Source: Swingsia samuiensis (GTDB lineage Bacteria > Pseudomonadota > Alphaproteobacteria > Acetobacterales > Acetobacteraceae). From it: a DNA stretch of 64,000 nt. The position numbers were made by a program, and so were the translations under genes. The stretch is taken from contig NZ_CP038141.1 in NCBI RefSeq assembly GCF_006542355.1, forward strand, positions 1,680,001 through 1,744,000. Direction: 5' to 3'. Positions 1-8,811 of this stretch are shown piece by piece (positions within the stretch are counted from its first letter, which is position 1; the number at the start of each line of letters is the position of its first letter). Below the pieces are notes generated by a model. The model saw only the letters and a list, made by a program, of their open reading frames with translations. It ran no database searches and was not told the origin of the DNA.

Positions 1-1
1 A

Positions 2-307
2 AGTGTTTATCTTTTTCCGGGACGTGACCCAGATAAACATCTGACACGGCAAGGCTTTGATAAAATTCTTTTAGCGTGTGCTTTAAAAGCAGGTGTGGAC
101 CCACAGCGTGTTAGTCCGCATGTGTTGAGGCACTCTTTTGCCAGTCATCTTTTGTCACGAGGGGCTGATTTAAGGGCTTTGCAAGTTTTACTTGGCCATG
201 CAGATATCGTGACAACTCAGATATATACACAGGTTATGGCAGAGCGCTTGCGCCAACTTGTGACAGAGTATCATCCCCTCGCAAAGAGCGTCCCTTCAGC
301 AAATTAA
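2..307 (+). CDS. xerD: Tyrosine recombinase XerD, C-terminal part (cut by window edge)
   Basis: The open frame runs in from the left edge, so only the last ~100 residues of the catalytic domain are visible. They contain the H-x-x-R block (SPHVLRHSFASHLL), the LLGH box and the nucleophilic tyrosine in TTQIYT, followed by a short C-terminal tail, as in XerC/XerD. Xer recombinases resolve chromosome dimers at dif. The sequence ends normally with TAA and shows no damage, so truncation is due to the window, not decay. XerD is preferred over XerC or a phage integrase because of the tail and the housekeeping accA neighbour, but the missing N-terminus would decide. Confidence 0.85.
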   Translation, partial: SVYLFPGRDPDKHLTRQGFDKILLACALKAGVDPQRVSPHVLRHSFASHLLSRGADLRALQVLLGHADIVTTQIYTQVMAERLRQLVTEYHPLAKSVPSAN

Positions 308-354
308 GAAGTAAGGACTATTTCTAAAACTTTGGACATGTTATTTGGTGTCTT

Positions 355-1326
355 ATGCGCCAATTTTTAGATTTTGAAAAATCGATCGCTGAATTAGAGA
401 CCAAGATCGATGAACTTCGCCAGGTTGGAAGTCAGGAAAATAGTTCCGGCTCCAATGGTATCAATATTGATGATGAAATTGCACGTTTGTCTGACAAGAC
501 AGATAAGTTGCTTCGAACGACATATTCAAAGTTAACACCGCTTCAGAAGGTTTTGGTCGCTCGTCATGCGCAGAGGCCAAAAGCACTTGATTATGTCCGA
601 CTATTAACGACTGATTACACCCCGCTTGCCGGCGATAGAGCTTTTGGCGATGATGAAGCCATGGTTGGAGGGTTAGCGCGTTTTCAGGGAAGACCTGTTG
701 TTATTGTTGGCACAGAACGCGGTCATGATACGGAAACACGTTTAAAACATAACTTTGGTATGGCCCGGCCAGAAGGCTATCGTAAGGCGCAACGTTTGGT
801 TGAGATGGCTGGTCGTTTTGGCTTACCTATTTTAAGCTTTATTGATACAGCCGGTGCTTGGCCTGGGATTGATGCTGAAGCTCGTGGGCAGGCACAGGCC
901 ATTGCACGTTCTATTGATGTTTGCCTTAAAGCTCCTGTCCCGCTCATCGCAACTATTATTGGCGAAGGTGGTTCTGGTGGCGCTATTGCGATTGGTGCGG
1001 GTGACCGGGTGTTAATGTTAGAGCACTCAATTTATTCTGTTATTTCACCGGAAGCAGCAGCATCTATTTTGTGGCGTGACCCCAAAATGGCTTCGACATC
1101 TGCTGAAGCTTTGAAGTTGACAGCTCAGGATTTGTTGGGTTTTGAGTTGATTGATCGGATTATCCCCGAACCTATTGGTGGAGCTCAGCGTGCGCCGGAG
1201 CAAGCGGTTGAAGCCGTTGGGAAAGCCATTGCGGAAGAGCTTGCGGTTTTGACTGAATTGACAGGGCCTGCGCTTTTACAAAAACGGCGTGATAAATACT
1301 TAAATATGACACGTGGGCCGATATAA
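355..1326 (+). CDS. accA: Acetyl-CoA carboxylase carboxyltransferase subunit alpha
   Basis: 323 residues, the usual AccA length. It forms with AccD the carboxyltransferase that moves CO2 from biotin to acetyl-CoA, giving malonyl-CoA for fatty acid synthesis. The N-terminal helical segment (MRQFLDFEKSIAELE) and the crotonase-like core with the GEGGSGG turn near residues 203-209 are typical. It starts at ATG 47 bp after xerD and is followed by a strong hairpin terminator, so it is probably the last gene of its transcript. Cytoplasmic, essential, intact. Confidence 0.96.
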   Translation: MRQFLDFEKSIAELETKIDELRQVGSQENSSGSNGINIDDEIARLSDKTDKLLRTTYSKLTPLQKVLVARHAQRPKALDYVRLLTTDYTPLAGDRAFGDDEAMVGGLARFQGRPVVIVGTERGHDTETRLKHNFGMARPEGYRKAQRLVEMAGRFGLPILSFIDTAGAWPGIDAEARGQAQAIARSIDVCLKAPVPLIATIIGEGGSGGAIAIGAGDRVLMLEHSIYSVISPEAAASILWRDPKMASTSAEALKLTAQDLLGFELIDRIIPEPIGGAQRAPEQAVEAVGKAIAEELAVLTELTGPALLQKRRDKYLNMTRGPI

Positions 1327-1353
1327 AAATTTCGAGTCCGATACCAGATAAGA

Positions 1354-1383
1354 AGCCGTCCTTTCAGAGGACGGCTTTTTTTA
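1354..1383 (+). terminator. Rho-independent terminator after accA
   Basis: A 9-bp GC-rich stem (AGCCGTCCT / AGGACGGCT) with a 5-nt loop is followed by a run of T. It lies between the convergent accA and CinA-like genes and ends the accA transcript. Confidence 0.9.
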
Positions 1384-1386
1384 TGG

Positions 1387-2142
1387 TTATACAGGATCAC
1401 CACTTATTGGTTTTTGTCCGTAAGCGACGATAAGGTCATGTAAAGTGTGAGCTGCATCGTTTACGACCTGAGCATCATAGCCTTTTGCGACAAGGGCGAC
1501 ACCTTTTACGCCATCGGGCAGCTGGTAAGGGTATGATCCAATATCAATGGAAGGGAATTGGTGTTGAAGAGCTTCAAGATCATCAGCAAATTGTCCTTCT
1601 TTCAATCCGGGGGCATGCCAGCTTTTGGATGAAAGAGGAACTCCCGCTTCAAGTTGGGGCACAAGCCATGAAACCATATAGGCAAAAATGGACGGAACCC
1701 CTGCCATGACATGCACATTCTCAATAGAAAAGCCGGGTGCAATCGATACTTTATTTTCGATTGGGGTTGCCCCTTGAGGAAGGTAGGCCATTTTTTGGCA
1801 GGCTTTGTTAAACCGCTCCTTACCCAGATGTTCTTCTAATGCCTTAGAGCTAGGCTCATCGAGAATTAAAGGAACTCCCATCGCCTTTGCGATACATTGA
1901 GTTGTAATATCGTCATGGGTGGGGCCAATTCCGCCACTGGTAAAGACAATGTCAAAGCTCGCCTTACATTCTCTTACCGTGCGGATAATATGATCTTCAA
2001 TATCTGGAATAACACGGACTTCGAGCAAACGAATTCCACGTTCGTTTAATGCTTTGGCAAGAACTTGAGTATTGGCATCTTTCGTTCGGCCGGAAAGAAC
2101 TTCGTTCCCAATCACTAAGAAACAAGCATTTTTTTGGGACAT
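1387..2142 (-). CDS. CinA/MoaB-type molybdopterin-binding domain protein
   Basis: 251 residues made almost entirely of a MoCF_biosynth (MogA/MoaB/CinA N-terminal) domain. The TSGGIGPTHDD motif near residues 68-78 is the family signature and is preceded by a GNE-LSG segment at residues 12-18. Related proteins bind molybdopterin or act as NMN/ADP-ribose pyrophosphatases. The C-terminal deamidase domain of full-length CinA (~400 residues) is absent, so this is the short alphaproteobacterial form annotated as competence/damage-inducible protein A. The gene is monocistronic, convergent with accA, and starts at ATG. The biochemical activity cannot be read from the sequence. Confidence 0.85.
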   Translation of the reverse strand: MSQKNACFLVIGNEVLSGRTKDANTQVLAKALNERGIRLLEVRVIPDIEDHIIRTVRECKASFDIVFTSGGIGPTHDDITTQCIAKAMGVPLILDEPSSKALEEHLGKERFNKACQKMAYLPQGATPIENKVSIAPGFSIENVHVMAGVPSIFAYMVSWLVPQLEAGVPLSSKSWHAPGLKEGQFADDLEALQHQFPSIDIGSYPYQLPDGVKGVALVAKGYDAQVVNDAAHTLHDLIVAYGQKPISGDPV

Positions 2143-2243
2143 AAATTACCTACATAGCGTTAGAATAACGTTACGTGTTATACCGCACCAACACGTAAGT
2201 TTTGTTTGGGATCGTTCACAAAGTTAATATTAGGACAAATGTA

Positions 2244-3134
2244 ATGACGCTGAAATACCATAATCCTGAATGTGTTCTTGATGTGCGAGCAACATTGGGT
2301 GAGGGGCCGGTTTGGATTGGTTCTGAAAGTGCTCTTTACTTTGTGGATATTCTTGGAAAAAAAGTCCATCGCTTTGTTCCTGATACAGCAGAGCATAAGT
2401 CGTGGGATGCTCCTGCTCGAGTAGGTTTCATGCTGCCTGTTGAAGATGGAAAGTTTTTGGCTGGGCTTGCAGATGGATTGCATATCTTTGACCCGCACAC
2501 AGGGGAATTTGCGCCTCATGCACAGATAGAGCCAGAACACCCAGGAAATCGCTTGAATGACGGTTGTGTTGATGGATTGGGTCGGCTGTGGTTTGGTACG
2601 ATGGATGACGGAGAAGAAAACGAGACAGGTTCCATCTATCGGGTCATTCATAAGCGGGATGGTTTGGAAATTACAAAACACGATGAAGGTTACGTCGTGT
2701 CGAATGGTCCTGCGGTCTCTCCGAATGGGGATGTTTTATATGTCTGCGATAGTGGGGAGCAAAAGGTTTATGCTTTTGACTTAGATAAAGCTGGCAATCT
2801 CTCAAATGAGCGGCTTTTTGCACAATTCTCTGATGGCTATCCTGATGGTGTTGTAACGGATAGTGAGGGAAATGTTTGGTGTGGAACATGGGGCGGTGGA
2901 CGCGTCTCACGTTTTCGTCCAGATGGAACGCCATTACCTTCTATCGAAATGCCAGCAACGAATGTTACAAAAATTGCGTTTGGGGGGGATGATTTAAAGA
3001 CTGTTTTTGTAACAACGGCTCGTAAAGGTTTGGACGCAGAAACGTTAGCAAAAGAGCCTCAGGCGGGTTCAATTTTTGCTTTTAGAACAGATGTTGCCGG
3101 TAATCCGCAGCATGCGTTTCGTTTAGAAAAATAG
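2244..3134 (+). CDS. SMP-30/gluconolactonase family sugar lactonase
   Basis: 296 residues from ATG 2244, chosen over an upstream TTG because an AGGA ribosome site sits about 8 nt before it and homology begins here. The fold is a six-bladed beta-propeller. GEGPVW (Glu20), the RLNDG segment (Arg103, Asn105), a SNGPAVSP motif and YPDGVVTDSEG supply the divalent-metal and substrate residues of the family. No signal peptide is visible, so it is probably cytosolic. The likely role is hydrolysis of aldonolactones such as glucono-delta-lactone, which fits the sugar oxidation of acetic acid bacteria. Substrate is inferred from the family only. Confidence 0.85.
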   Translation: MTLKYHNPECVLDVRATLGEGPVWIGSESALYFVDILGKKVHRFVPDTAEHKSWDAPARVGFMLPVEDGKFLAGLADGLHIFDPHTGEFAPHAQIEPEHPGNRLNDGCVDGLGRLWFGTMDDGEENETGSIYRVIHKRDGLEITKHDEGYVVSNGPAVSPNGDVLYVCDSGEQKVYAFDLDKAGNLSNERLFAQFSDGYPDGVVTDSEGNVWCGTWGGGRVSRFRPDGTPLPSIEMPATNVTKIAFGGDDLKTVFVTTARKGLDAETLAKEPQAGSIFAFRTDVAGNPQHAFRLEK

Positions 3135-3141
3135 TCTTTTC

Positions 3142-4167
3142 TTAGCCTAAAAGTTCCTGAAAAAGTGGGATCAATGGAAGATCAGGGTCTGGCATTGGAT
3201 ACTTTGCCAGATCTGCTGCATTGACCCACGCCAGATTTTGTCCTTCTTTAGGAAAAGGCGTCCCTTGCCAACGCCTCACTACAAATAAGGGCATAAGAAG
3301 GTGAAACTCCCCTACATTTTCGCTAATAAATGTAAATGGGGCGAGGCATGATGCGGTGAGGTCAATATTTAACTCTTCCTGCATTTCTCGAATAAGCGCT
3401 TGCTCTGGCGTTTCATGTATTTCCACTTTTCCGCCGGGAAATTCCCATAAGCCAGCCAGAGGTTTTCCTTCTGGGCGTTGAGCAAGTAATATTTTGTTTT
3501 CTAAATTAAGAAGCGCTGCCGCGACGACGAGTAATGTCTTTGGTTTACGAAGAGAGTGTGTAGTCGTTACTTCAGGAGAGGTGGAAACGGGCTTTGGTTT
3601 TTCCTCAGGGATAGGTAGTGGGGGCGTTGGATTAAGTTCCAGAAAACGGGCTCTATTTAATTCAAACAATGTAACTTCGCAGTTTTGACCTCGTGAGAGG
3701 AAGCGTCTGGTCGATTTTCCAACCTCTTGGAAATCAAGTTTTTTTAAAACGGCACATGAAGCAGGATTATCGATTGCCGCATCGGCTGTAATTTTTTCAA
3801 GCTTTAAAAAGCGAAAGCCCCACTCAATAATACGTTGTGCAGCAACTGTTGTCAGGCCTTGCCCCCACAACGCAGGAGAGATCCAGTAGCCTAAAGAGGC
3901 TGTTTTCTTATCTTCGGAAAGAACAAGTCCAATCGCCCCAATGAGAATATTTTCTCGCGTAATAGCGAAATGATAGGCATGGCCTGCTTGGCTGTCCTCT
4001 TGAGTGGATCGGATCCATTTTTCAGCCAGATCCCTAGGGTATGGAAAGGGTAAGCTGCTTAACGTACGTACCACTTTCCAGTCATTCACTAACCGATGAA
4101 CGTGAGGCGTATCTTCATGTGTCAGAGGACGAAGTACGAGGTTGGCAGCTTTTAGTTCTGGCGTCAT
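3142..4167 (-). CDS. GNAT acetyltransferase-NUDIX (MutT-like) fusion protein
   Basis: 341 residues with two domains. Residues ~5-170 are a RimJ/RimL-type GNAT N-acetyltransferase with the acetyl-CoA loop region near 93-107 (GYWISPALWGQGLTT). A Pro/Glu-rich linker (~178-205) follows. Residues ~210-341 are a MutT-like NUDIX hydrolase with a complete box from Gly246 (GX5EX7REXXEE, residues 260-265) and the WEFPGG lead-in typical of 8-oxo-dGTP diphosphatase. The second half probably sanitises oxidised nucleotides; the first half probably acetylates a protein N-terminus or small amine. The frame is continuous with no stop or frameshift at the junction. Confidence 0.88.
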   Translation of the reverse strand: MTPELKAANLVLRPLTHEDTPHVHRLVNDWKVVRTLSSLPFPYPRDLAEKWIRSTQEDSQAGHAYHFAITRENILIGAIGLVLSEDKKTASLGYWISPALWGQGLTTVAAQRIIEWGFRFLKLEKITADAAIDNPASCAVLKKLDFQEVGKSTRRFLSRGQNCEVTLFELNRARFLELNPTPPLPIPEEKPKPVSTSPEVTTTHSLRKPKTLLVVAAALLNLENKILLAQRPEGKPLAGLWEFPGGKVEIHETPEQALIREMQEELNIDLTASCLAPFTFISENVGEFHLLMPLFVVRRWQGTPFPKEGQNLAWVNAADLAKYPMPDPDLPLIPLFQELLG

Positions 4168-4243
4168 ATGGATTATGTGTGTTTCCCCTAATCAGAAACT
4201 TTATACGCCTTTTAAGAAAAAATTGTCACTGGAAAAGAGCGTG

Positions 4244-5113
4244 TCACGTGTGAGGAACGCCCAATTCAGCACTAAGGTCGTCAATGAATTGTGCTGCAAC
4301 ACGTCCAGAGCGGCTACCGCGCGCCATACTCCATTGGAGGGCTTTTCGACGGAGGTCTTCTGGTGAAATAGGAAGTTTTCGGTCTTGAGCGTAGGCTTCG
4401 ACGATAGCGAGATATTCGGTTTGGCTAGCACCGTATAGGCCGATCCATAGTCCGAAACGATCTGAGAGTGAGACTTTTTCTTCAACTGCTTCAGAGGGAT
4501 TTATCGCATTTGTATTTTCATTCTCTATCATTTCGCGCGGCATTAAGTGGCGTCGGTTTGAGGTAGCATAAATAAGAACATTGCTCGGACGCCCGCTTAT
4601 GCCTCCATCTAGGACAGACTTGAGTGATTTATAATCTGAATCCTGACTTTCAAAAGAAAGGTCATCACAGAAGAGAATAAAACGGCGGTCGCTCTTTCTG
4701 AGGAGAGATAGAAGTTTAGGAAGAGAAGAAAGTTCATCCCGTTGAATTTCAATAAGAGCAATCAGAGGTGCATTTTTGGAGTGCTGTTCGTTATTCACGT
4801 AAGCAACGGTGGCTTTAACAAGGGAGGATTTTCCCATGCCTCTCGCCCCCCACAACATGGCATTATTTGCCGTGAATCCGTTTGCAAAATGTTGTGTGTT
4901 GGTCAGAAGCTGCTGTGATTGGCGTTCCACACCTTTGAGAAGCGATAGAGACACACCCGATACTTTATCTATTGGCTCCAAGGCACCTAATGAGGCTTGC
5001 CAAACGAAAGCATCATGATGGTTTAGGATATCAGGAGTTAAGGGAGGGGGGCTCATTCTTTCTAGGCTGTTGGCAATGCGTTCAAGAGTGTTGAGTAGGG
5101 CTGGATCTGACAT
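4244..5113 (-). CDS. DUF815 family AAA-type ATPase
   Basis: 289 residues. Walker A is GARGMGKSS (residues 89-97) and Walker B is in FILFCDDLSF (near 145-154). A sensor-like YATSNRRHLMP segment and a C-terminal SGRVAAQFIDDL stretch follow. This is the COG2607/DUF815 pattern, a widely conserved ATPase of unknown cellular role. It starts at ATG 118 bp from the divergent yajC. The 76 bp to the downstream GNAT-NUDIX gene on the same strand would permit co-transcription. Confidence 0.88.
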   Translation of the reverse strand: MSDPALLNTLERIANSLERMSPPPLTPDILNHHDAFVWQASLGALEPIDKVSGVSLSLLKGVERQSQQLLTNTQHFANGFTANNAMLWGARGMGKSSLVKATVAYVNNEQHSKNAPLIALIEIQRDELSSLPKLLSLLRKSDRRFILFCDDLSFESQDSDYKSLKSVLDGGISGRPSNVLIYATSNRRHLMPREMIENENTNAINPSEAVEEKVSLSDRFGLWIGLYGASQTEYLAIVEAYAQDRKLPISPEDLRRKALQWSMARGSRSGRVAAQFIDDLSAELGVPHT

Positions 5114-5163
5114 GGGAATAACTTTGTCCGAGAAAGAAAAAATAGAAAATAATCGTGTTGTTC

Positions 5164-5191
5164 TTGACGAAGATGTTTGTAACGATATGGT
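5164..5191 (+). promoter_or_regulatory. Candidate sigma-70 promoter for yajC
   Basis: TTGACG (5164-5169), a 16-nt spacer and TATGGT (5186-5191) lie 40 bp before the yajC start in the divergent DUF815/yajC gap. Identified by eye only. Confidence 0.4.
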
Positions 5192-5230
5192 TCACCTCTC
5201 TTTCAATCAAGACTGGACCAATATATTTTC

Positions 5231-5575
5231 ATGAGCAGTCTGTTTTTCTCTTCTGCACAAGCCGCTGACGGCGGTGGGATTTTATCAAATCCGACAGTGC
5301 TTCAATTTGCTCCGATGATTTTTATCTTCGTAGTTTTCTATTTTTTGTTGATTCGGCCACAACAGGTTCGGCAACGTAAACTACGTGAAGAGCAGAATGC
5401 ACTTCGTCGTGGTGATAAGATTGTTACAGCCGGTGGTATTGTTGGGACGGTACAAGCAACTCGGGACGATAGTAACGAAGTTGAGGTTGAAATTGCTCAA
5501 GGTGTAAGAGTGAAGATTGTTCGTAGTACCATTACGAATATTATTCAGCGCGATAAGCCTGCAAATGATGTTTAA
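5231..5575 (+). CDS. yajC: Preprotein translocase subunit YajC
   Basis: 114 residues. A short N-terminus is followed by one membrane helix (about residues 22-40, ending FYFLLIRPQQ) and a cytoplasmic domain with the family blocks RRGDKIVTAGGIVGTV and the C-terminal VRSTITNI. YajC associates with SecDF-YidC to assist protein export. It is read as a single gene here: a bidirectional terminator follows and secD/secF are not adjacent, unlike in many Proteobacteria. Confidence 0.93.
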   Translation: MSSLFFSSAQAADGGGILSNPTVLQFAPMIFIFVVFYFLLIRPQQVRQRKLREEQNALRRGDKIVTAGGIVGTVQATRDDSNEVEVEIAQGVRVKIVRSTITNIIQRDKPANDV

Positions 5576-5592
5576 TTAAATCTTTCAAGATT

Positions 5593-5632
5593 AAAAAAAG
5601 CCTCACTCCTGTAGGGGAGTGAGGCTTTTTTT
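5593..5632. terminator. Bidirectional terminator between yajC and sodB
   Basis: A perfect 10-bp stem (5600-5609 with 5616-5625) and a 6-nt loop are flanked by seven A on the left and seven T on the right. It can therefore terminate both convergent genes. Confidence 0.92.
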
Positions 5633-5653
5633 ATCGAGTTTTATCTGGCCGAA

Positions 5654-6262
5654 TTAAGCAGATTTTAGTTCAGCTTCTGCAAATTCATAGTTTGCAAGCT
5701 TATCTAGATAGTTTGTGATATAGTCTGGCCGACGATTACGGAAATCAAGATAGTAAGCGTGCTCCCAAACGTCTAAGCCAAGAAGAGCTTTGCCTTGACC
5801 CTCGGCAAGAGGGTTTGAGCCGTTTGCTGTTTTTGTTACAGCAAGCTTACCGCTTTTATCTAAGACAAGCCATGCCCAGCCAGAACCAAACTGTGTGGTT
5901 GCTGCTTGTTTGAAGTTCGTTTTGAACGCGTCAACAGAACCGAAGTCTTCAGCAATTTTCTTTTCTAGAGCAGAAGGGATCTTGCCGCCTGTTGGAGAAA
6001 GATTTTTCCAGAAAAGAATATGGTTCCAGTGTTGGCCTGCATTGTTAAAAACAGGAGCAATATCTGGTTTGCCATGAGCAAAAGCAACGATCTCTTCAAG
6101 AGATTTGCCAGCAAGTTCAGGCATTTTCTCTACAAAACCATTCAGAGCGGTAACGTAAGCCTGATGGTGCTTGCCATGATGTAGTTCGAGTGTTTCTTGG
6201 CACATGCCAGCACCAGCAAGTGCGTTAACGGCATAAGGCAATGAAGGTAGTTCAAAAGCCAT
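5654..6262 (-). CDS. sodB: Iron superoxide dismutase
   Basis: 202 residues. It dismutates superoxide to O2 and H2O2. Metal ligands are visible as His28 (LELHHGKHH), His81 (HWNHILFW), Asp164 and His168 (DVWEHAYY). The second-sphere glutamine is at position 77 (NNAGQHWNH) and the later site reads TANGSNP instead of a Gln-containing loop, which is the iron-type rather than manganese-type arrangement. There is no signal peptide, so it is cytosolic. The start is ATG with AAGGAG 8 nt upstream. It relieves oxidative load in an obligately respiring bacterium. Confidence 0.95.
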   Translation of the reverse strand: MAFELPSLPYAVNALAGAGMCQETLELHHGKHHQAYVTALNGFVEKMPELAGKSLEEIVAFAHGKPDIAPVFNNAGQHWNHILFWKNLSPTGGKIPSALEKKIAEDFGSVDAFKTNFKQAATTQFGSGWAWLVLDKSGKLAVTKTANGSNPLAEGQGKALLGLDVWEHAYYLDFRNRRPDYITNYLDKLANYEFAEAELKSA

Positions 6263-6294
6263 GATGATACTCCTTAATAAAAAACGTTAGCGTC

Positions 6295-6307
6295 CATATT
6301 CAATATG
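6295..6307. repeat. Perfect palindrome upstream of sodB
   Basis: CATATT-C-AATATG lies about 33 bp upstream of the sodB ATG. It may be an operator or part of the promoter, but A+T-rich palindromes of this size also occur by chance. Confidence 0.3.
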
Positions 6308-6333
6308 AGTGCTACGGTCTGTGCCTATCGATG

Positions 6334-7209
6334 TCATTTATCTGACGAATTGGCAACGCTATGTTCCATCGCGCCGATAAGAGCGGCATAATCTTCATTT
6401 GCATGGCGTCTATTTGAGAGCGCCAAAGCTTGGTCTGCCATAGCCATTGCAGGCATAAAAGCCCCTACTTTCCGGGCAGAACTCACGAGAAGCCCCATAT
6501 CTTTTGACATCAAACGTGTTGGAAATTGAGAAGGAAACTTACGCTCCTGTGCCATCTTCAACTTACGTTTATGATGAGGGCTAACCACCGCAACTTCTTG
6601 TAAGGTGTTAAATAACACCTCACGTTCGATTCCTGCAGAAAGCCCATAACTGACGCCTTCAGCAATAACGTTTAGAGTTGCCCCCATAACACCATTTACC
6701 ACTAATTTGAGGCGTGCAGCTGCACCGGAATCTCCTGCATAGATGGTCAGTTTTCCAATGATATCAAGGATGGGTTGTGCACGAAGAAGTGTTTTTTCTT
6801 TCCCGCCAGCAAGCATAATGAGATTGCCTGTTTCAGCTTCTGGTGTGCTGCCGGACATGGGGGCCTCCAGAGCATCGAAGCCTTTTTCTTGTGCAAGAGC
6901 TGAAAGGCGTTCTGCTTGTTCAGGAGAAACGGTGGAGGTGTCTATAACGAGTTGATTGGGTTTTACGCCAGCTAACAGTCCATGTTCTCCATAAAGAGAT
7001 TGGTTTTCAGCCTCATCGTTAGGAACGCAGAGAATAATAATGTCAGCTTCTTCAGCAAGGGTGCGGGGAGTCGGCAACATTTGTGTGCCATTTTTTTCTT
7101 TGCCAGATGGAGTATAGGCAACAATTGTGTACCCTGCGTTTTTCAGGTTTTGTGCCATTTTTTCTGCCATGGCACCATAACCAATAAATCCAATTGTTGT
7201 GTTTTCCAT
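6334..7209 (-). CDS. NAD(P)-dependent beta-hydroxyacid dehydrogenase family protein
   Basis: 291 residues from the ATG at 7209. A longer in-frame start at 7308 would run into the divergent msrP and adds residues foreign to the family. The start chosen has AAGGGA upstream. The N-terminal Rossmann motif is GFIGYGAMAEKM, followed by the substrate loop EAPMSGSTPE (115-124) and the catalytic Lys168 with Asn172 in ARLKLVVNG. This matches 3-hydroxyisobutyrate dehydrogenase, tartronate-semialdehyde reductase and glyoxylate reductase relatives. The usual first glycine block GxGxMG reads GYGAMA. Substrate cannot be assigned. Confidence 0.85.
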   Translation of the reverse strand: MENTTIGFIGYGAMAEKMAQNLKNAGYTIVAYTPSGKEKNGTQMLPTPRTLAEEADIIILCVPNDEAENQSLYGEHGLLAGVKPNQLVIDTSTVSPEQAERLSALAQEKGFDALEAPMSGSTPEAETGNLIMLAGGKEKTLLRAQPILDIIGKLTIYAGDSGAAARLKLVVNGVMGATLNVIAEGVSYGLSAGIEREVLFNTLQEVAVVSPHHKRKLKMAQERKFPSQFPTRLMSKDMGLLVSSARKVGAFMPAMAMADQALALSNRRHANEDYAALIGAMEHSVANSSDK

Positions 7210-7286
7210 GGAAATAATCCCTTCATTATTTTTAGAAGAATGTAAGTGTTTAGCTGCCATAGTCTTTATGGAATCGGAAATCAAAG

Positions 7287-8231
7287 ATGCCTGAGTTTTC
7301 ATACCCAAAGCCGCTATCCTCGGAAATTACACCTAAAGAGATATATTATTCTCGCCGGAAGGTGTTGGGTGTAGGGTTGGCTGGAGTATCTGTTGCTGCA
7401 AGTGGGCAGCTGAAAGCAGCGCCATTAAAAACACATACAGGAGCTTTTCCGTCTTCTTTAGACCCTACGCCAAAAGAGTTCGCTACAGGGTATAATAATT
7501 TTTATGAGTTTGGGATGGAGAAAGATGATCCGGTTTTACACAGTGGGGACTTTCATCCTTTGCCATGGACCTTGGAAATATCCGGGCTTGTGAATAAGCC
7601 TCAACAGATTGATGTTGAAGAACTTTTAAAATCTAAAGAAATTGAAGAACGCATTTACCGTATGCGTTGTGTGGAAGGATGGTCCATGGTGATCCCTTGG
7701 GACGGGATTCCTTTGAGATCTCTTTTGATGTTAGCTGAACCATTAAGCTCTGCGCGTTATGTTGCATTTGAGAGTGTTGTTAGGCCGTCGGAAATGGCGG
7801 GTCAGAAAGATGGGATCTCAGGTATTTCGTGGCCGTATGTTGAAGGCTTACGCCTGGACGAAGCGATGCACCCTCTGAGTTTACTTGCCGTTGGGATGTA
7901 TGGTGACAGCTTACCTAATCAGAATGGAGCTCCTATTCGATTGGTTGTTCCGTGGAAATATGGTTTTAAGGGCATAAAATCTATTCAGCGTATCCGACTG
8001 GTTAAAGATATGCCTTCCACGACATGGAATAAACTCGCGCCGGATGAGTATGGTTTTTATGCGAATGTTAATCCAAAGGTAGATCATCCCCGGTGGAGCC
8101 AGGCAACTGAGCGTGTAATTGGTTCCAAGAGCTTGTTTGGGGAAAAGAGGCAACCGACCTTAATGTTTAATGGGTATGGTGAGCAGGTGGCTGATTTATA
8201 TAAAGATATGGATTTGCGTGTTAATTTTTAA
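7287..8231 (+). CDS. msrP: Protein-methionine-sulfoxide reductase catalytic subunit MsrP
   Basis: 314 residues. A twin-arginine signal (SRRKVLG at 22-28 with a hydrophobic stretch ending near Ala45) sends the folded molybdoenzyme to the periplasm. The molybdenum-ligating cysteine is Cys128 in [11 protein letters not shown], followed by the sulfite-oxidase-type motifs IPWDGIPL and [14 protein letters not shown]. It repairs oxidised methionines in periplasmic proteins using electrons from quinols via MsrQ, whose gene overlaps its 3' end. Confidence 0.95.
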   Translation: MPEFSYPKPLSSEITPKEIYYSRRKVLGVGLAGVSVAASGQLKAAPLKTHTGAFPSSLDPTPKEFATGYNNFYEFGMEKDDPVLHSGDFHPLPWTLEISGLVNKPQQIDVEELLKSKEIEERIYRMRCVEGWSMVIPWDGIPLRSLLMLAEPLSSARYVAFESVVRPSEMAGQKDGISGISWPYVEGLRLDEAMHPLSLLAVGMYGDSLPNQNGAPIRLVVPWKYGFKGIKSIQRIRLVKDMPSTTWNKLAPDEYGFYANVNPKVDHPRWSQATERVIGSKSLFGEKRQPTLMFNGYGEQVADLYKDMDLRVNF

Positions 8232-8811
8232 GAAAAATTGGAGAGTATTGCTGTACGGGATCGGATTGATTCCCGCTCTGTATTTGTTGTGGCAAGGGCA
8301 AACGGGACGGCTGGGAGCTGATCCCGTGAATGTTTTTGAGAGAGCTTTAGGGCTTTGGGCTTTTCGTTTTTTATTAGTTTGTTTCGCGCTATCGCCTTTG
8401 CAGGTCGTGAGTGGGATGGCATTAAAAAGATACCAGCGGTTAACGGGCCTTTTAGCTTTTATCTATGCAATATTGCATCTCGGTGCTTATTTATTTCTTG
8501 ATTTGCAAATGAATTTTTCAATCTTTGCACGTGATGTCACGCATAGACCCTTTATCATTTTGGGTATGTTGGCTGTATTAATATTATTACCAATGGCTTT
8601 GACGTCTAATCGGTTATCCATGCGTCTTTTAAAAAAGAAATGGAAGAAAATACATTCGTTAATTTATGTAGCCGTCCCTTTGGTATTGGCTCACTTCTAT
8701 TTATCGTTTAAAGTATTTAATAAAACTATATTTTTCTATTTGTTTATCACGAGTGTTGTTGTTTTTTTGCGTTTTATACTTACTGGGTTCCCAAGGAAGC
8801 AGAGCTTTTAG
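8218..8811 (+). CDS. msrQ: Heme-binding membrane subunit MsrQ
   Basis: About 197 residues from GTG 8218, which overlaps the end of msrP by 14 bp. An upstream ATG at 8170 would give 213 residues but adds a segment lying inside msrP. Several membrane helices are visible, with the ferric-reductase-like pattern [10 protein letters not shown] and conserved histidines near [16 protein letters not shown] for heme b. It passes electrons from the quinone pool to MsrP. The order msrP-msrQ is the canonical operon. The 3' end overlaps the convergent 8780-9352 gene by 32 bp. Confidence 0.9.
   Translation: MLIFKKNWRVLLYGIGLIPALYLLWQGQTGRLGADPVNVFERALGLWAFRFLLVCFALSPLQVVSGMALKRYQRLTGLLAFIYAILHLGAYLFLDLQMNFSIFARDVTHRPFIILGMLAVLILLPMALTSNRLSMRLLKKKWKKIHSLIYVAVPLVLAHFYLSFKVFNKTIFFYLFITSVVVFLRFILTGFPRKQSF

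Noticed and set aside
2-307. XerD as a truncated pseudogene or mobile-element integrase.
   Set aside because: The frame is open to the window edge, and the catalytic residues and normal stop are present; truncation is an artefact of the window.
2178-2681. A 167-codon minus-strand frame over the start of the SMP-30 gene.
   Set aside because: No recognisable motif and opposed to a clear beta-propeller gene.
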